Of a stretch of DNA of 64,000 bases, positions 47,400 to 59,108 are shown one piece after another. The translations under genes were made by a program, and so were the position numbers. Source of the stretch: Acanthosepion esculentum (Eukaryota; Mollusca; Cephalopoda; Sepiida; Sepiidae); assembly GCA_964036315.1 (NCBI GenBank), contig OZ038485.1, positions 74,727,681 through 74,791,680 on the forward strand, read 5' to 3'. The notes beneath the pieces were generated by a model. The model searched no databases and was not told where the DNA came from. It saw nothing but the letters and a program-made list of their open reading frames with translations. Positions within the stretch are counted from its first letter, which is position 1. The number at the start of each line of letters is the position of its first letter.

Positions 47400-49405
47400 C
47401 GATCTTGTTGAATTTGAGTTTCATGAATGCTGCTGAAATTGTGCAAAGAGTTAAATCCTGTGCATATGGTTGTTCTGTCATTCCAAATTATTCATCTTCA
47501 TTATCATCAACGAGGGAAGCATTCGTACAATTTAAACCAATACAGTTTGAACACATTTCCATGCAGTTGAGTCTTGATTTTCTGTACATGCATTTTTACC
47601 ACATCCTGTCTTACTTCCACATGAAATCATGCGTAAGATATGTGGAGGATCTGGAAGCTTTGTCATTAAATATTGTATTTAGCGTACCATCACACAGCTG
47701 CCAGCCTCACTTGATTGGTTCCAATTGTATCAGGTTCCCTAGTCACTCCTGAACTGCGAAGTAAGCACTATATGCATGTAATTTGGCTGCTGAGGATGTT
47801 GGAGAGAGTCTGGCAAGGTCAAACGTTGAAAATGTCGTCTTCATCTTCTATTACAAGATAAACCTCAGCATGTCTAGAATTGTTGAGCGAGCATTTGCAC
47901 AATATATCTTGGGAAGAAACATCTCACCAGCTCTGGCAATGTCATCATATGTAGCATCTGGCCTTTTGAAGACGTCAAGAATATGTCAGTCCTCTCCGGC
48001 AAGCACTTTTAAAGCCTTCCTTTCCCCGATATTTTAGAGTGCGGATAGCTAGTCACATTCAGTAATTGCATGAGCAAGAAGCAGGTAATCCCCTGCTCAT
48101 GGATGCATTATTTGTTTGATACTGTCTGTGCTATAGATAGTATGTCTGGCATATTGCATGTATAGATTCGGGTGAGCTTTATCAACCAGCATGACCAGTA
48201 AGTCGGTGTATCTCCCGACTACTACAACTAGATTTTTGAGTGCTACCAGCAACTTCAATTGCAGTGCTACATATCAAAAAGTTTGCATCTACTGTACTCT
48301 AGTGGCATGCTATGTCGCGGCAGTAAGTACCACCATCAATTTAACAATGAACCTTGCCTTATTTTGACAATGTGCTAAAATTAAGTGTTGGTTACCGGTT
48401 ACCTGCGAACTCAATGCAAATAGAATGCCTTGGGCACGAAGGTTTTGTTTTGCTACCTTTGTTGACATGCTGAAATCAGGGTATCCATCAAAGCACACGA
48501 CAGAATCAGGTCAATAGTTGTTGATGACATAACTGACATAGTTGTCACAAATATCCATGTAAGTGCAGCTCGATGGCCAGAGTATACTGTGCAGAAGATG
48601 GCCTCCATCTATCACATGTGTGGCGTTTGGTAAAGCTTCTGCTGATAACTTTTCCACACTGGCTTTTAACTCTTTGGCAAAAGTACTTTTGGTATTCTTT
48701 CTCATGACACCAATCTCAAAATAGGCAGTGGAACTGTTTACTGAACTTATAGTTTAGGTGTCCTTGCACCTCGGCGCGATTCCGTATTATGCATGTTAAA
48801 CGCATGAATAGATTGAGAGGTTTTATTTCCACCTGCTGACTACGAACTTCTGCAGTGTTATTTGCTGAACCAATTGACATCACCTTATCATTTCTTCTGA
48901 GTTTAGCGTCAGCATAGTTAGTAACGGACAGCCTTGCTGCAGCTTCCTCACCAAAGTGAAACGCACTGTCCACATTGGCAGATGAAGGGGTTACCAATTT
49001 AGTAGCATACTCTCCGTTATAAGAAAATGGTGAATGCGTGAATAAGTAGGAGTTGGACTTGATGAAATTTTCACCATCCCTTGCAGTAGCAGTTTGCCTG
49101 GGGTCTGTGTATTGATCTAAAGTGGAAATGAGTGTACCACAGAAATTTTCGAGGGAGGCGTACACAGGGGTAGTTTGCAGCAGAATTTTTGACTGGGAAC
49201 TTGAAGATATTTCCCGACCGTGAGTTAGACATTCTCATTAGTGTTAGTTCAATTATTTGGTCTGTGAAAATACCAAACCAAAATCAAGGGATCGCCTAAT
49301 TGTCCAATATTCTCCCGAACTTGGCAAACTAGGCTTCACGCATAACCTGTGGTAGTCGCTTCATTTGAGCATGGAAAATCTAGATCATTCTTCAAAACAC
49401 TGAGT
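47400..49405 (-). pseudogene. XPG/PIN-like 'GCDTTSA'-type protein, degenerate
   Basis: Coding order on the minus strand: GDPLILVWYFHRPNN (about 49290), TDPRQTATARDGENFIKSNS (49165-48990), LRRNDKVMSIGSANNTAEVR, RKNTKSTFAKELKASVEK (48705), HVIDGGHLLHSILWPS, VCFDGYPDFSMSTKVA, TDLLVMLVDKAHPNLYMQYA (about 48190), then LLLAHAITECD and SALxNIGERKALKVL (about 48090-48005), PDATYDDIARAGEMFLP and AAKLHAYSAYFAVQE. The TD-LLV and GCD...IGKRKAL words resemble XPG/FEN active-site and helix-hairpin regions. At least eight stops or frameshifts are present. Similar proteins are scattered through animal genomes and are poorly characterised. Confidence 0.65.
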
Positions 49406-49740
49406 AAGTGAAATTCCCAATCCCCTGTATGTTCTGCCAGAATGAAGAATCCCCTGTATGTTCTGCCAGAATGAAGAGTAATAAAATTTTGACCATCCTC
49501 AGGTACTGGATCCAGAGCTTCTTGGTTCTACTGGACAGAGATAGTTCCTCTTGTAGATCCTCGACTACCTGGGACGCCTGGGTAGCTACACACTCAGTAA
49601 GAAGACTCTCAGGTAAGAAGACTCTCAGGTGAGGATGAGTGATTCAAATGCATCTCATGAACTATTGTGGCTTATGCAGGGCTTATGCCACTTAGTCAGG
49701 AGTCGCAAATATTAGGAATCCATTTTTGAATTTTAACCTA

Positions 49741-49917
49741 GATTTTTTAGGTCAGGTTGCCCTTATATCTTAAAAATAAGGTCATAATTGGATTTCTCAT
49801 CATCAAATTAGTTCGAAAAGAAGTATTACACAGATCTGTGAGCTGAAGTATTAAAAAGTTATGTGTGTCTTCTCGGCAGAGGCGGACATCTTGAATTTTG
49901 GGCTCCCGAACATTTAG
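49741..49917 (-). repeat. Right terminal inverted repeat (177 bp)
   Basis: On the minus strand it begins CTAAATGTTCGGGAGCCCAA and ends GACCTAAAAAATC, with about 85-90 percent identity to the left repeat by eye over the shared part. Confidence 0.8.
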
Positions 49918-49999
49918 GTCACTAGTGACTTTTGAAGACTTTATGGATTTTGAATCATTAGGTCATAGATTAACATCCCTGAAAACAATCAGCTTTCTA

Positions 50000-50165
50000 T
50001 ATTATTTCCATGTCCATCTGTAATGCTCCTGGTTTAAGAAGCGGCTAGGCATTTGTTATAGAGCTTACAGAGAACAGGAGTACTTTTCTTTTTCAATTGC
50101 AGGGATATCATCAACAATGCATGCCTTGTCGGGATCTAGTTTGGAGATGACAGAAAACATAGACG

Positions 50166-50226
<61 letters not shown>

Positions 50227-50790
50227 AGTAGAGATTCGGTTCTCGGGGAAAAATCAGGAAAATATACTCCTGATGAGTTGAAAGTGATGTTGGAAATAAT
50301 TTACGCACAAAGCATACTACTTCATCAGCAATAGATGACATCACTTCAAACTAATTGAAGAGAGGAGGATAGCTTTGTTTAACACACTCTTACAGTTGCA
50401 AGTAATCACGAGAACCAAACTTGTGAGAGGTTATACGGTGTCTCATTCTATCATCGAACAGTGACTTAGTCTCGTTGAGGATACATACAATTATTACAAG
50501 CAGAAACAAAGAGGCATCTGTTATGATTAGAACTATTATAGCCGGAAGAAGTGATTCCTGTGAGCTATGGCGGCTGAATAGGCAGGAGTGAACCAAGGAG
50601 AAAACGACGGTTTCTCTTGGTATTTCCATGATAGCATAAAAGTATCAATATCAGCTTTCACCCCCACCCAAAAGAAGAGAGGAGGCCCAATCTTCAACGG
50701 GAAGATTAAAGATTTCACTCCAAGATATATCGCAAAAAAACAAAACAAAAGATAAATCTCAATAAGTGAGTTGGTCAAAAATGATGTCTT
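50000..50790 (-). mobile_element. CR1/Jockey-like LINE fragment (endonuclease-RT linker)
   Basis: The minus strand reads HKFGSRDYLQL (about 50420), MSSIADEVVCFVRKLF (50340), then a TA tract, then FCHLQTRSRQGMHC and LYNKCLAAS-type wording near 50060. The copy at 61740-61070 has SSDKAECFARKFSSNSTLDS and YKLDTHKA in the same order. The TA microsatellite replaces the codons between them. Confidence 0.65.
50168..50223. repeat. TA microsatellite within the LINE fragment
   Basis: About 27 TA units replacing roughly the ISP-MV-I coding stretch of the LINE. Confidence 0.95.
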
Positions 50791-50799
50791 GTGAATCGG

Positions 50800-52480
50800 T
50801 GTGACACTGAGGCGGTGAAGAGGTTAAACATTAATTCTAAGCAGGAAGACTTAACCCAAAATGAAATATAAGCTGGGAGAATAGAGAGAGTGGAGACATC
50901 TGGATTTCTTCTCTCCTAAAGGTTTATTTTTCTTATCTATCGAGTCTGGCATGCGGACGAAAATAGATTCGGAGAAATGGCTTCATCTCTTTCTTGAGAA
51001 ATTAGAGAAACATATTTTTCATTGACAAAAGCGAAAACAGAGAACGAACCTTTTTTCTTAGGGTTGAAGTTATTAAAAAATCAGTTATATCGTGCCAAGA
51101 AAGTGATCTGGTTTGAGTTTTCGCTGAAGACGGCGACCGGCCCAGGGATGGAAAACCTGTTTTCCATCCCTGGGCTCTTTGTTGAGAATTTAGTAAACAA
51201 ATATATTTTCATTGACGAAAACAGATTTGGGAAATAATTTTTATCTATCGCTCGGAAGGTTAAAATGAGAACAAATTTCTCTTAACGGGTCGAATGTACT
51301 GTACGATTAAGGCTGGAGTTATGAAAACAAATTCTGTCATATGTGGTCTGGATTGTATTTACGTTGAACAGAGATAGCTCCAAGAAATTAGAAAAGATTC
51401 AGCGAATTAAAATTAATTACTGGAATGCCTACGCGCATTAAATATTAGATTTCTCACGAAGACAGTTATGCATGCCCTGGGAAGTGAATACCGAAAAGGA
51501 AGGGGCGGAATTCAGCCCTGAATGTGCAAAGTAGCGGTGAAGTAAAGCAGGTGGGAGTTAAGAGGAAAGCAATCTCTGTGACTACTCTCAAGGAAGGTGG
51601 ATAATTTCCCAAATTTGGAAAGTTGATTAAGAAAGCAGAAATAGGGAACATGAAAACCTATATTTGAATTAATGAAAAGAAAGAATTAATGACCCCCCCC
51701 CCCAGAACACTTAGGCCCCACGTCAGTTTTGGGCCAAAGTGCATATAAGCAGATGACTTTGGGGAGATAATTGACTTTGGGCTGAGATACCGCATAGAGT
51801 GCCTTTGAAATCCAAATTGATTGCAAAACTTTGAACCCAGCCTTCCAGAAGTTTAGACAAAACCCAGTTTCACTAGAAATATTGATGCGGAAAGGGTTAA
51901 TTTTTGTTGTACGAAGAGCTATATAAAACAACTGAAGATTAACCCCCACGATCTCTCTTTTTATTTTTTCGTCGTGACGATTTTTTCCTTAATATAGCAC
52001 GCGCCGCCGCCGCAGCTTGACCAACACTAGGAGACTACGACCTTCGACTGCTCTGAGATCAAGAACACAACGTGGGCAGAGAAGGTGTGGATCGAAGCAG
52101 CCAGTAACCAACAACCAGCTTGACCCAGCGTCAGCATTGACCAGGGCAGAGATAGCCCGTGGTTAAAACGTCGATCTAAAACTATGAAGACCGGACCACT
52201 AAGCGTGTATACACCAGCGGATGTAACCCGGCGGCGAAAGGTGTTACATTATTTGGTACAAGTGACCAAGGATGTAACCCTGTAGCAAGGGGGTACTATA
52301 TAGGGGTACTTGTCTAATATACAAGTGGGAATAAATATCTACAGAGACTACAGCGTGATCAGTTGCCAACAAAACAGAGTTGCAAAGTAGTGAGTAGGTA
52401 AGAAACAGATCAAGTGTAAAGTGCAACAATAGTCCGGAGGAGGTGAGGAACAAATCAACAATGCCAATCACTATCTATTG
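50800..52480. other. No gene recognised; small repeats
   Basis: Holds a pair of direct repeats (about 50985-51040 and 51172-51235, TTGAGAA-TTAG-AAACA-ATATTTTTCATTGAC), the 36-bp palindrome at 51140-51175 and an 11-C run near 51692. Around 52215-52330 there is an LTR-like stretch (TGTAACCC twice, TACTATATAGGGG, GGAATAAATA) without a recognisable partner. Confidence 0.45.
51140..51175. repeat. Perfect palindrome, 17-base arms, 2-base loop
   Basis: GCCCAGGGATGGAAAAC, then CT, then GTTTTCCATCCCTGGGC. It lies between the two direct repeats of this region. Confidence 0.95.
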
Positions 52481-52482
52481 TC

Positions 52483-52620
52483 CTCCTGAATGTTCTTTTC
52501 TCTTTCTACTCATTAATAATGTTTCTGTTCCTAATTCCTCCACACCTTATAACCCCTTGCATTTTAGTGGCTGTACTGCCTTGCTTGGGGTGACACTGAT
52601 TTAAAAAAAGGTATAGGGGC
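52483..52620 (+). mobile_element. LINE 3' end, same family as 56480-56966
   Basis: ACCCCTTGCATTTTAGTGGC and TGCCTTGCTTGGGGTGA followed by an A-rich tail match the 3' end near 56900-56960 (CCCTTGCATCTTAGTGGC, GCCATGCTTTGGGTGA). Confidence 0.75.
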
Positions 52621-52675
52621 AATAACTGTTTTTTAGGGTTTACTTTTAATAATTTATTACATTCATCAGTTTAAT

Positions 52676-52694
52676 TGTTGTTGTTGTTGTTGTT
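52676..52694. repeat. TTG trinucleotide run
   Basis: About six TTG units. Confidence 0.9.
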
Positions 52695-52699
52695 TTTAT

Positions 52700-53542
52700 A
52701 TAACCTCACTAGTTTTATTTTCTGACTTATCCTTAAACAGCACTTTTAAAACCTCCAGTACCCTATAGAAATCTTCCATTCGTAAGCCTAGAAAAAATTA
52801 GAGGTTTCAATGTTTTTTGTTTGTTTTTTTATCTGACATATCACTCTTGTTAGAAACAAAGGGGGGAAAAATAATATAAAAGAATAATTAAAGGATATAT
52901 CATACTAGTCAAGGTAGACTCTTATTTCACTACTGATCCTTTTGAATTTCAACAAAACGCACACATCCACCATCACCAATTTGTAGAAGAATCTGCTAAC
53001 AGCCTCATGCAGTCATTTCCACACATAAACTTGAAAAACTTTAAATGTGACTTCTTTCACTAGGTGACATAGTCAGTCTTCTATGGTCCAATAGAAATGT
53101 TTCTATCCCAGGCAAGCTGATGTTGTGGTATCTTAGCTGGTTGACAACTATGAAACTACACAGAATGCAATATATGCTGTATAGTGTGAATGATAGGTTG
53201 AACAGCATCAGCATTGGATTAGGATATGATTTGATGCAATTTTCCTTTTTGTTGGGTGGTTAAAATTCTTGTCAATTACAGACATTCTTACCTGAGCACT
53301 CAAAGTGGCTAGGTGAACAGGAGAAACAACAGTTGGTTCAGCACAGATCCAACAAATATTAACACAGTTCATTTAAAGTTCATTTCAGTGTAATAATAAC
53401 AGGAAATATTTAGATCATTTAATAATTTCAACAAAATTACTTTCTTTTCAATGAATTACATTGCCTATGTGTATCACACAGAATTTTCTTAAATAGATGA
53501 AAGTTAAATATATACAGATTTGTATAGCAACCATATGAATGC
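52700..53542. other. No feature recognised
   Basis: AT-rich sequence left of the hAT element without coding signal. Confidence 0.4.
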
Positions 53543-53550
53543 TTCTAATG

Positions 53551-56111
53551 CAGAGGTGGTCAAACATGGCACACCAATGACTTGTTTCTGGCACACAAAA
53601 CTTATTCATTAGATTCACTTTTTGACTTGTTCTTTCTTTTCTCTCATGTATATCCTTATCTCATGTATTTTTATTTTCTGCCCTTTATAGATTGTGCAGA
53701 ATGTCACGATCATAAGAAATGTCATTCAAATGAAGAGAATATTAGAAAATTTAAAGAATACTGGACTGAAAAATTTAACATGATTAAGAAAGACAATAAA
53801 GCCTTATGTATTTTTTGTTCCAAAACAATCATTTGTAGGACTTTTTCTGTAAAGAAACATTTTGAAAGTATTCATAAAAACTTAAGCAAAAAAACTGAGG
53901 AGAAACAAAGAGAACAAATTACTTGTGAACTGAGCAAGACAAAAAACAGGCTGATACTTTTATGAACTTTTTCAGGTAGGTCCAGTTTGAACCTAGTTGC
54001 TGCTAGTTTTGAGGTTTCCAAAGTTGTTACCAAACATGGAAATCCACTCAGTGATGAGGAGTATATTAAAGAAGCTTGGCTAGAATGTGCGCCTTCCTTC
54101 TTGGCATTTTTCAGAAAAGGAAATGATTATTCAATGCATTAAAGATTTGTTTGTGAATAGTAAAACAGTTATGAATAGGATACTTAAGTTGGAAAGGAAT
54201 ACAGCTGAACAGTTGACAAAATATTTGTCTTCATGTAAGTTTTTTTTCTATCTGTGTTGGTGAAAGTATGGACATTATATTATCAGCTAGGCTAGCCATA
54301 TTTTGTTGATTTTATAGGGGGTGATGAAGTATGTTAAGAGATGGTTGCACTTTGTAATACTACCTGAGCATACTACTAGGGTTGATATATGTAAAGCATT
54401 TGTGGATGAATTATCTACTTGACAAATTCATGTTTCAAAAGTAGTATTTGCCACAACAGATGGTGCTCCCAGCATAACTGGTGAGAAGACAGGATTTATA
54501 AATCTATTTGCAAAAGATATTGGTCATCCACTGATAAGTTTTCATTGCATCATATATAAGGCTTTGTGTGCAAAAGCTGACCTAAAAGAAATTCGGGAAG
54601 TGATGCAAACAGTAACCAAGGTTGTTAATTACATTTCTGTTTGGGCTTTAAATAAAAGGCAATTTCAAATTTTACTGAATGAGATAGAATCTCTATATAA
54701 AGGACTGAAAATATACAACAATGTTTGTTGGCTTAGCTGAAGTTTGGTTCTGAAATGATTTGTTGAATTCTGAGATAAAGCTCTTTTTGAATGACCAACA
54801 AGTCTCTTACCAAGAACTGTCTGATATCATGTGGGTTCGTAAACTGATATTTTTTTGCAGATTTTTGAAAACATTTAAATGACTTGAATATTAAATTACA
54901 TGGGCTCTTGATATTATGTTTGGTTACATAAAGGCTTTTCAAATGAAACTAGAAGTTTTTAAGAGGGATGTAGATAATGCGAGATTTAGATACTTCCCAA
55001 ACCTAAAGATCTACCAAAAGATGGCAGATGAGACCACCAATGTCTTCAAAAGCTGTTTGTAAACATCATCAAATCAACTGTTGAGCAGTTACAAGATTTG
55101 ATAAATTCAGAGAACTGGAAGAGACAGCAAAATTCATTAAGTTTACAGACAGTATCAAACTGGATGAACTAAATTTTTAAGTATTTCCATGGACAGACAT
55201 GGATAATTTAAAAATGCAGTTAATTTCAGAGTAGCTCAATTTGGAAGCAGAAATTTGTTAACATTAGAGTTAACATGAAAAATATTGAAAAGGAGCAATT
55301 TGAGATGGGAGTATCAGAGAGAAATGCAGAAAACAAAATATTAAGGACTTGGATTACCATTCCTGAAAATTTTATCTGTTTAAAAAACCTTTTCATCTAC
55401 ATATATTTGTGAATCTCTGTTCTCAGTGATGAACATTAAGTCTCATAACAGGAGTAGATGATGGATGAAACTAGTAGTGCATGCATGTCTCTCAAGGTCA
55501 CTAAATATTAACACAATATATAATCTCACTCATCAGTGATGCCAAAATTCCCACTAATAATATATAAAAGAGCCAACAAGTTTTCTATCTCTAGTTTCAT
55601 CTGATGTTTTCTTTTGAAAGTGGCAATGGTTCAGGGCTGTTTAAATATAATTTTGAAGGTAAATATATTTTATTTTTGTTTTTTATGCATCATTTATAAG
55701 GGATTTCAAATCAGCTAAAGATTAATAAACTTTTACTGTGTCATAAAAATGTATAACTGAGAAAAAAATGATGATTGATTAAATGAAAAAAATAACTTAA
55801 CTTTCTGCATTGCTAATAATAGTTAATAGTGTCTTTAAATTGTGTATGCATGTATGGCAGTTGCATTTATACTTACAAGCTGATAAAAAATATCACAAAA
55901 AAACCTGTCATAATTTTTTTCATTCAGTCCGTTTTACATTTCTTACAATACTGTGTCTTTACTGTTCTTGGGTGATTTTTTTATCATTTAAAACAGTTCT
56001 TCACATACTTCAAATATGTTCTCAAAAACATTTTGTTGGCACATGGAAAAATTTAGTCTCAGAAGCTTGGCTGGTTTTGGCACACCCTCTCAAAAAGGTT
56101 GCCCACCTCTG
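53551..56111 (+). mobile_element. Complete hAT transposon (GTF2IRD2/Charlie8-like) with 8-bp target duplication
   Basis: The 5' end CAGAGGTGGTCAAACATGGC and the inverted 3' end CAGAGGTGGGCAACCTTTTT form hAT-type TIRs, and both ends also carry TGGCACACC. TTCTAATG flanks the element exactly on both sides (53543-53550 and 56112-56119). The 2561-bp element encodes a BED-finger and hAT transposase remnant on the plus strand. Stops and frameshifts show it is dead, but the ends are intact. Confidence 0.92.
53582..55510 (+). pseudogene. hAT transposase, GTF2IRD2-like, degenerate
   Basis: The N-terminal part (53690-53960) reads KFKEYWTEKFNMIKKDNKAL followed by CIFCSKTIICRTFSVKKHFE and SIHKN, a C-x2-C...H-x4-H BED-type finger. 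Later frames give SKVVFATTDGAPSITGEKTG (about 54440), then HPLISFHCIIYKALCAKADL and MQTVTKVVNYI (54530-54640). TTDGAPS carries a core aspartate of hAT transposases, and FHCIIYKALCAK is the CxxH-like region. Late part (about 55400) has LFIYI and SVLSDEH-like remnants of the dimerisation region. Many stops follow 54420. Family: hAT elements related to Charlie8, which gave rise to GTF2IRD2 in mammals. Confidence 0.82.
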
Positions 56112-56119
56112 TTCTAATG

Positions 56120-56479
56120 CATGCTTAACCACTCTACTTATCAATGTATTTGTAATACTTTTTCAATATCATCATAAATAGCCAATTAAAAACTTTTCTA
56201 CAGAATTCTTAAATCCCTTACTTCTGAAGAACACATGAGATGGTAAAAAATTACCAGCAGGACTATACAATATTCTCAAATTTCTTGAGAAAATGTGTTA
56301 TTTTAAACATTAAAATTCTTCTTTTAAAAAAGCATTAACTACAGATGATGGGAATTTCTATTATTGCAATTGTAGGACTCAACTGTGAATATCTGTGTAT
56401 TTAGATAGAAGAAAAAATATTAATATGCACTTTTTTAATCATCTTAGAGAACACTTTTTCACTTTCATCATGGCTGATG
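56120..56479. other. No feature recognised
   Basis: AT-rich spacer right of the hAT element. Confidence 0.4.
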
Positions 56480-56966
56480 CTAAATAACCTCTAGGAAAGT
56501 GACTGATTGCACCTTCTTGGGCTAATGTTTTCTGCTGACATAAAGTGGAAAGATTATAGTATTGCTAGTTCTGCTGCTAGGAAAGTTGGTTCCCTGTGTT
56601 GTGCTAGACAATTTTTCTCACCAGAATCTATCTTACAAATTTATAAATCTACCAATCATACTTAATTTGAATATTACTGTCACATAGATTTTACATTTGA
56701 AATGACTAAATGTAACCAAAGGTTCTATGCTAACAGTTTCTTCTATCACACTTCTTGCTTGTAGAAATCTCTTCTGGCTTCTTTCTTCCCAGTCAACTTT
56801 GATCTTCAAAAATTTAAATGCAATGTCAATTGTTACCTTCTATCATCTTAATTCTTGTTATCTCTCCTTAAGTGATTTTTCTCATATTTTCTAACACTTG
56901 GTAACCCCCTTGCATCTTAGTGGCTTTATTGCCATGCTTTGGGTGAAATGATTAAAAAAAAATAAT
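56480..56966 (+). mobile_element. CR1/Jockey-like LINE 3' fragment with A-rich tail
   Basis: The plus strand reads SADIKWKDYSIASSAARKVG, then SLCCARQFFSPESILQIYKS, and after an internal deletion WKSLLASFFPVNFDLQKFKC. It ends in ATTAAAAAAAAATAATAATA near 56950-56966. The order is the end of a LINE ORF2. Confidence 0.8.
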
Positions 56967-57186
56967 AATATGCAGCAATGAACACAGGCATCAAATTTTA
57001 TTGTTGATGACTCAATTCAGAACCAAAATCATTTTAGTGTAGAAAAAAAACAGGTGCTATGTGCCTCACAAAACTAAGTTTACAAAATCCTAAAATCAGT
57101 TCTTGATTAAATTGAAAAAATATAACAATTAAAATAAAATTATATAAATGGTTTCATCAGATGGATAACAAAAAATGTGTTGTGCA

Positions 57187-57306
57187 TGTTAATGAAAATA
57201 ATATCCAATAAATTTGCCTCTATGACTTTAAAATAATTAAATCTTATAAGATTTCATTATTTTAAAGCTATAGAGGCAAAATGCATTGGATATTATTTTC
57301 AAAACA
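57187..57306. repeat. Large near-perfect palindrome
   Basis: GAAAATAATATCCAATAAAT, TTGCCTCTAT, CTTTAAAATAAT and AAATCTT on the left are mirrored on the right, with the 16-bp perfect centre AAATCTTATAAGATTT (57239-57254). Arms of about 52 bases pair at close to 90 percent with no loop. Confidence 0.9.
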
Positions 57307-57337
57307 TACTTTCATGAACATTTTTCCAAATGTCAAT

Positions 57338-57340
<3 letters not shown>

Positions 57341-57429
<89 letters not shown>
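57341..57429. repeat. TA then GA compound microsatellite
   Basis: About 24 TA units followed by about 20 GA (AG) units, 35 bp from the palindrome. Confidence 0.97.
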
Positions 57430-57432
<3 letters not shown>

Positions 57433-59080
57433 CATAAAATTAAAGCTTTCATAAATTTAAAGGAGTTGATGCTAATGCCAATGTAAACCATCATAAATGA
57501 TGGTTAGTTTTGTTAGATTGTTTTAATCATTGTATATGGTTTACTTTTAACTAATTTTATCATCTGAATTGCTTTTTTATTTCACATTTCACTTGTATAG
57601 CAAAATTATTGAATCCAATTTTGACGGCATCTTCTGCCTCTTCTAATTTTTTTTATTGTAAAAAACTTGAAGAATACTAGATAGCTGTAAGAAATTTGGC
57701 ATGGCCAACCATATGAAGATGGAGAGGGCCATGCACCAATTTTTGTGGAAGGATGTCAGAGAGAAACAGAAGAGAATAAGAAGACTCAAGAAATATGTCT
57801 GCATATTCTGCTCCAATGACACAATCAGTATTGACATTAGTAGCATATGAATGTCATTAATCAGGTGATTGCAGTTTATGAACAGGACCCCATAGATATG
57901 GTGACAGCTATGAAATCAATGCTGAAGAGAGACAAAAAAATGGATTAGGTGCAAAGGGAGATGCATATGCAGCCCCAAAATAAGAATAAAAAATATGACA
58001 GAAAGTGAAAAGGTACATGGCCAAAATGCTGTGAATAGAGATGGATTTACAAAAACAAACATGTTATACTTCTCAGACAAAATCATTTTCTTATGCCATT
58101 ATAAATCAACAGAAGTTTACTAAAAAAAATTTCAATGAATATAAAAAAAAATGAAATAACTTATCATAAAGGTTCCTACAGTTGCACTAAATTACCTTCC
58201 AAATGTACAAAATGAACAATGCACAACTTATTTCGGCACTGAAAAAGCTTTGGGACAAAAATTTTCTCCATAAAATTTGAAAATTTCTGGCTAGAATAAG
58301 TATAATTCATTAATGGATTAAACCTATAGTATTTTGCCAACGCTAACTTTAGTTTTCATATCAGTAGTGTGTACTCATTTGTTTCAATGTTTTTAACACA
58401 CACACAAAAAAAGAGTGCTCTATGAAATGGTTCAGAATTTATGGTTAATGAAGAAAAAAAAAAGTACCAACAATATGTAAGTTATTCTCACAGCATGGAG
58501 TTTCATTAACAGAAAAAGTAAACTAACATTACTAATTTGTCAAGAATCATATGAACTATAAAAAACAAAATATTTAGTTATATAAACATTCAATAGAATT
58601 CGAGCGTACCTATATTTACCTGTTAAGACAGTAAAAAAATCTTTTCTCAGGATATTTTATACAAAAATTGTCTAGACAAGAAAATGTTAAATGTGTGGAA
58701 AAGATTTTTAAGCAGATATAAAAATACCACCTTAAAAATCATTTTCACACATACACACAGGACCATTTATTTAAATTGAAAAATATAAACTATACAGACT
58801 TTTACCAAAGATTTTATTCTAGCATAAATAATTATACTGTTGAAGAAAATGTTTCATTTAGTGCAAATGTATGAAAGAAAAAGATAGATTTTCAGAAATT
58901 GTTTATTGTTATTAAAGAAAAAAAGATGCAAGTTTACATGATAACAATTGATTTTCACATAATGATTTTAGTATGTTTTCAGTCATTAAATCTGAAAAAT
59001 AAAAATGTCCAGAACATGGGAAAAACAAAATGAGAAAATAATCTACATTGATATTGAATATGCCTGAGTAAAAAATTGAA
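57430..59080. other. No gene recognised
   Basis: A short plus-strand frame near 57700-57850 (MKMERAMHQFLWKDVREKQK, then YVCIFCSND) has a coding-like look but no family I can name and breaks quickly. The remainder is AT-rich. Confidence 0.35.
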
Positions 59081-59084
59081 AGGT

Positions 59085-59090
59085 TTTATT
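59085..59090 (-). promoter_or_regulatory. Possible polyadenylation signal
   Basis: AATAAA on the minus strand, about 20 bases downstream of the TAA of the candidate terminal exon. Confidence 0.4.
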
Positions 59091-59108
59091 ATAAACATAG
59101 GAATAAAA

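Larger units (their letters stand above)
47132..49917 (-). mobile_element. 2.8-kb DNA transposon with long TIRs encoding an XPG/PIN-like 'GCD' protein
   Basis: Inverted repeats at 47132-47274 and 49741-49917 share long blocks such as ACTTTTTAAT, CAACTAATTTGATGATGAG/GAACTAATTTGATGATGAG and TTATTTTTAAGATATAA. The enclosed minus-strand gene is degenerate. LINE pieces of one family flank the element on both sides (46930-47128 and 50000-50790), so it probably inserted into a LINE. XPG-like nuclease domains are known from Academ-type transposons; the link here is inference. No target duplication was seen (flanks AATG and GTCA). Confidence 0.65.

Noticed and set aside
52200..52440. An LTR with TATA box and polyadenylation signal
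   Set aside because: TGTAACCC occurs twice and the signals look promising, but no second LTR, end pair or duplication was found.
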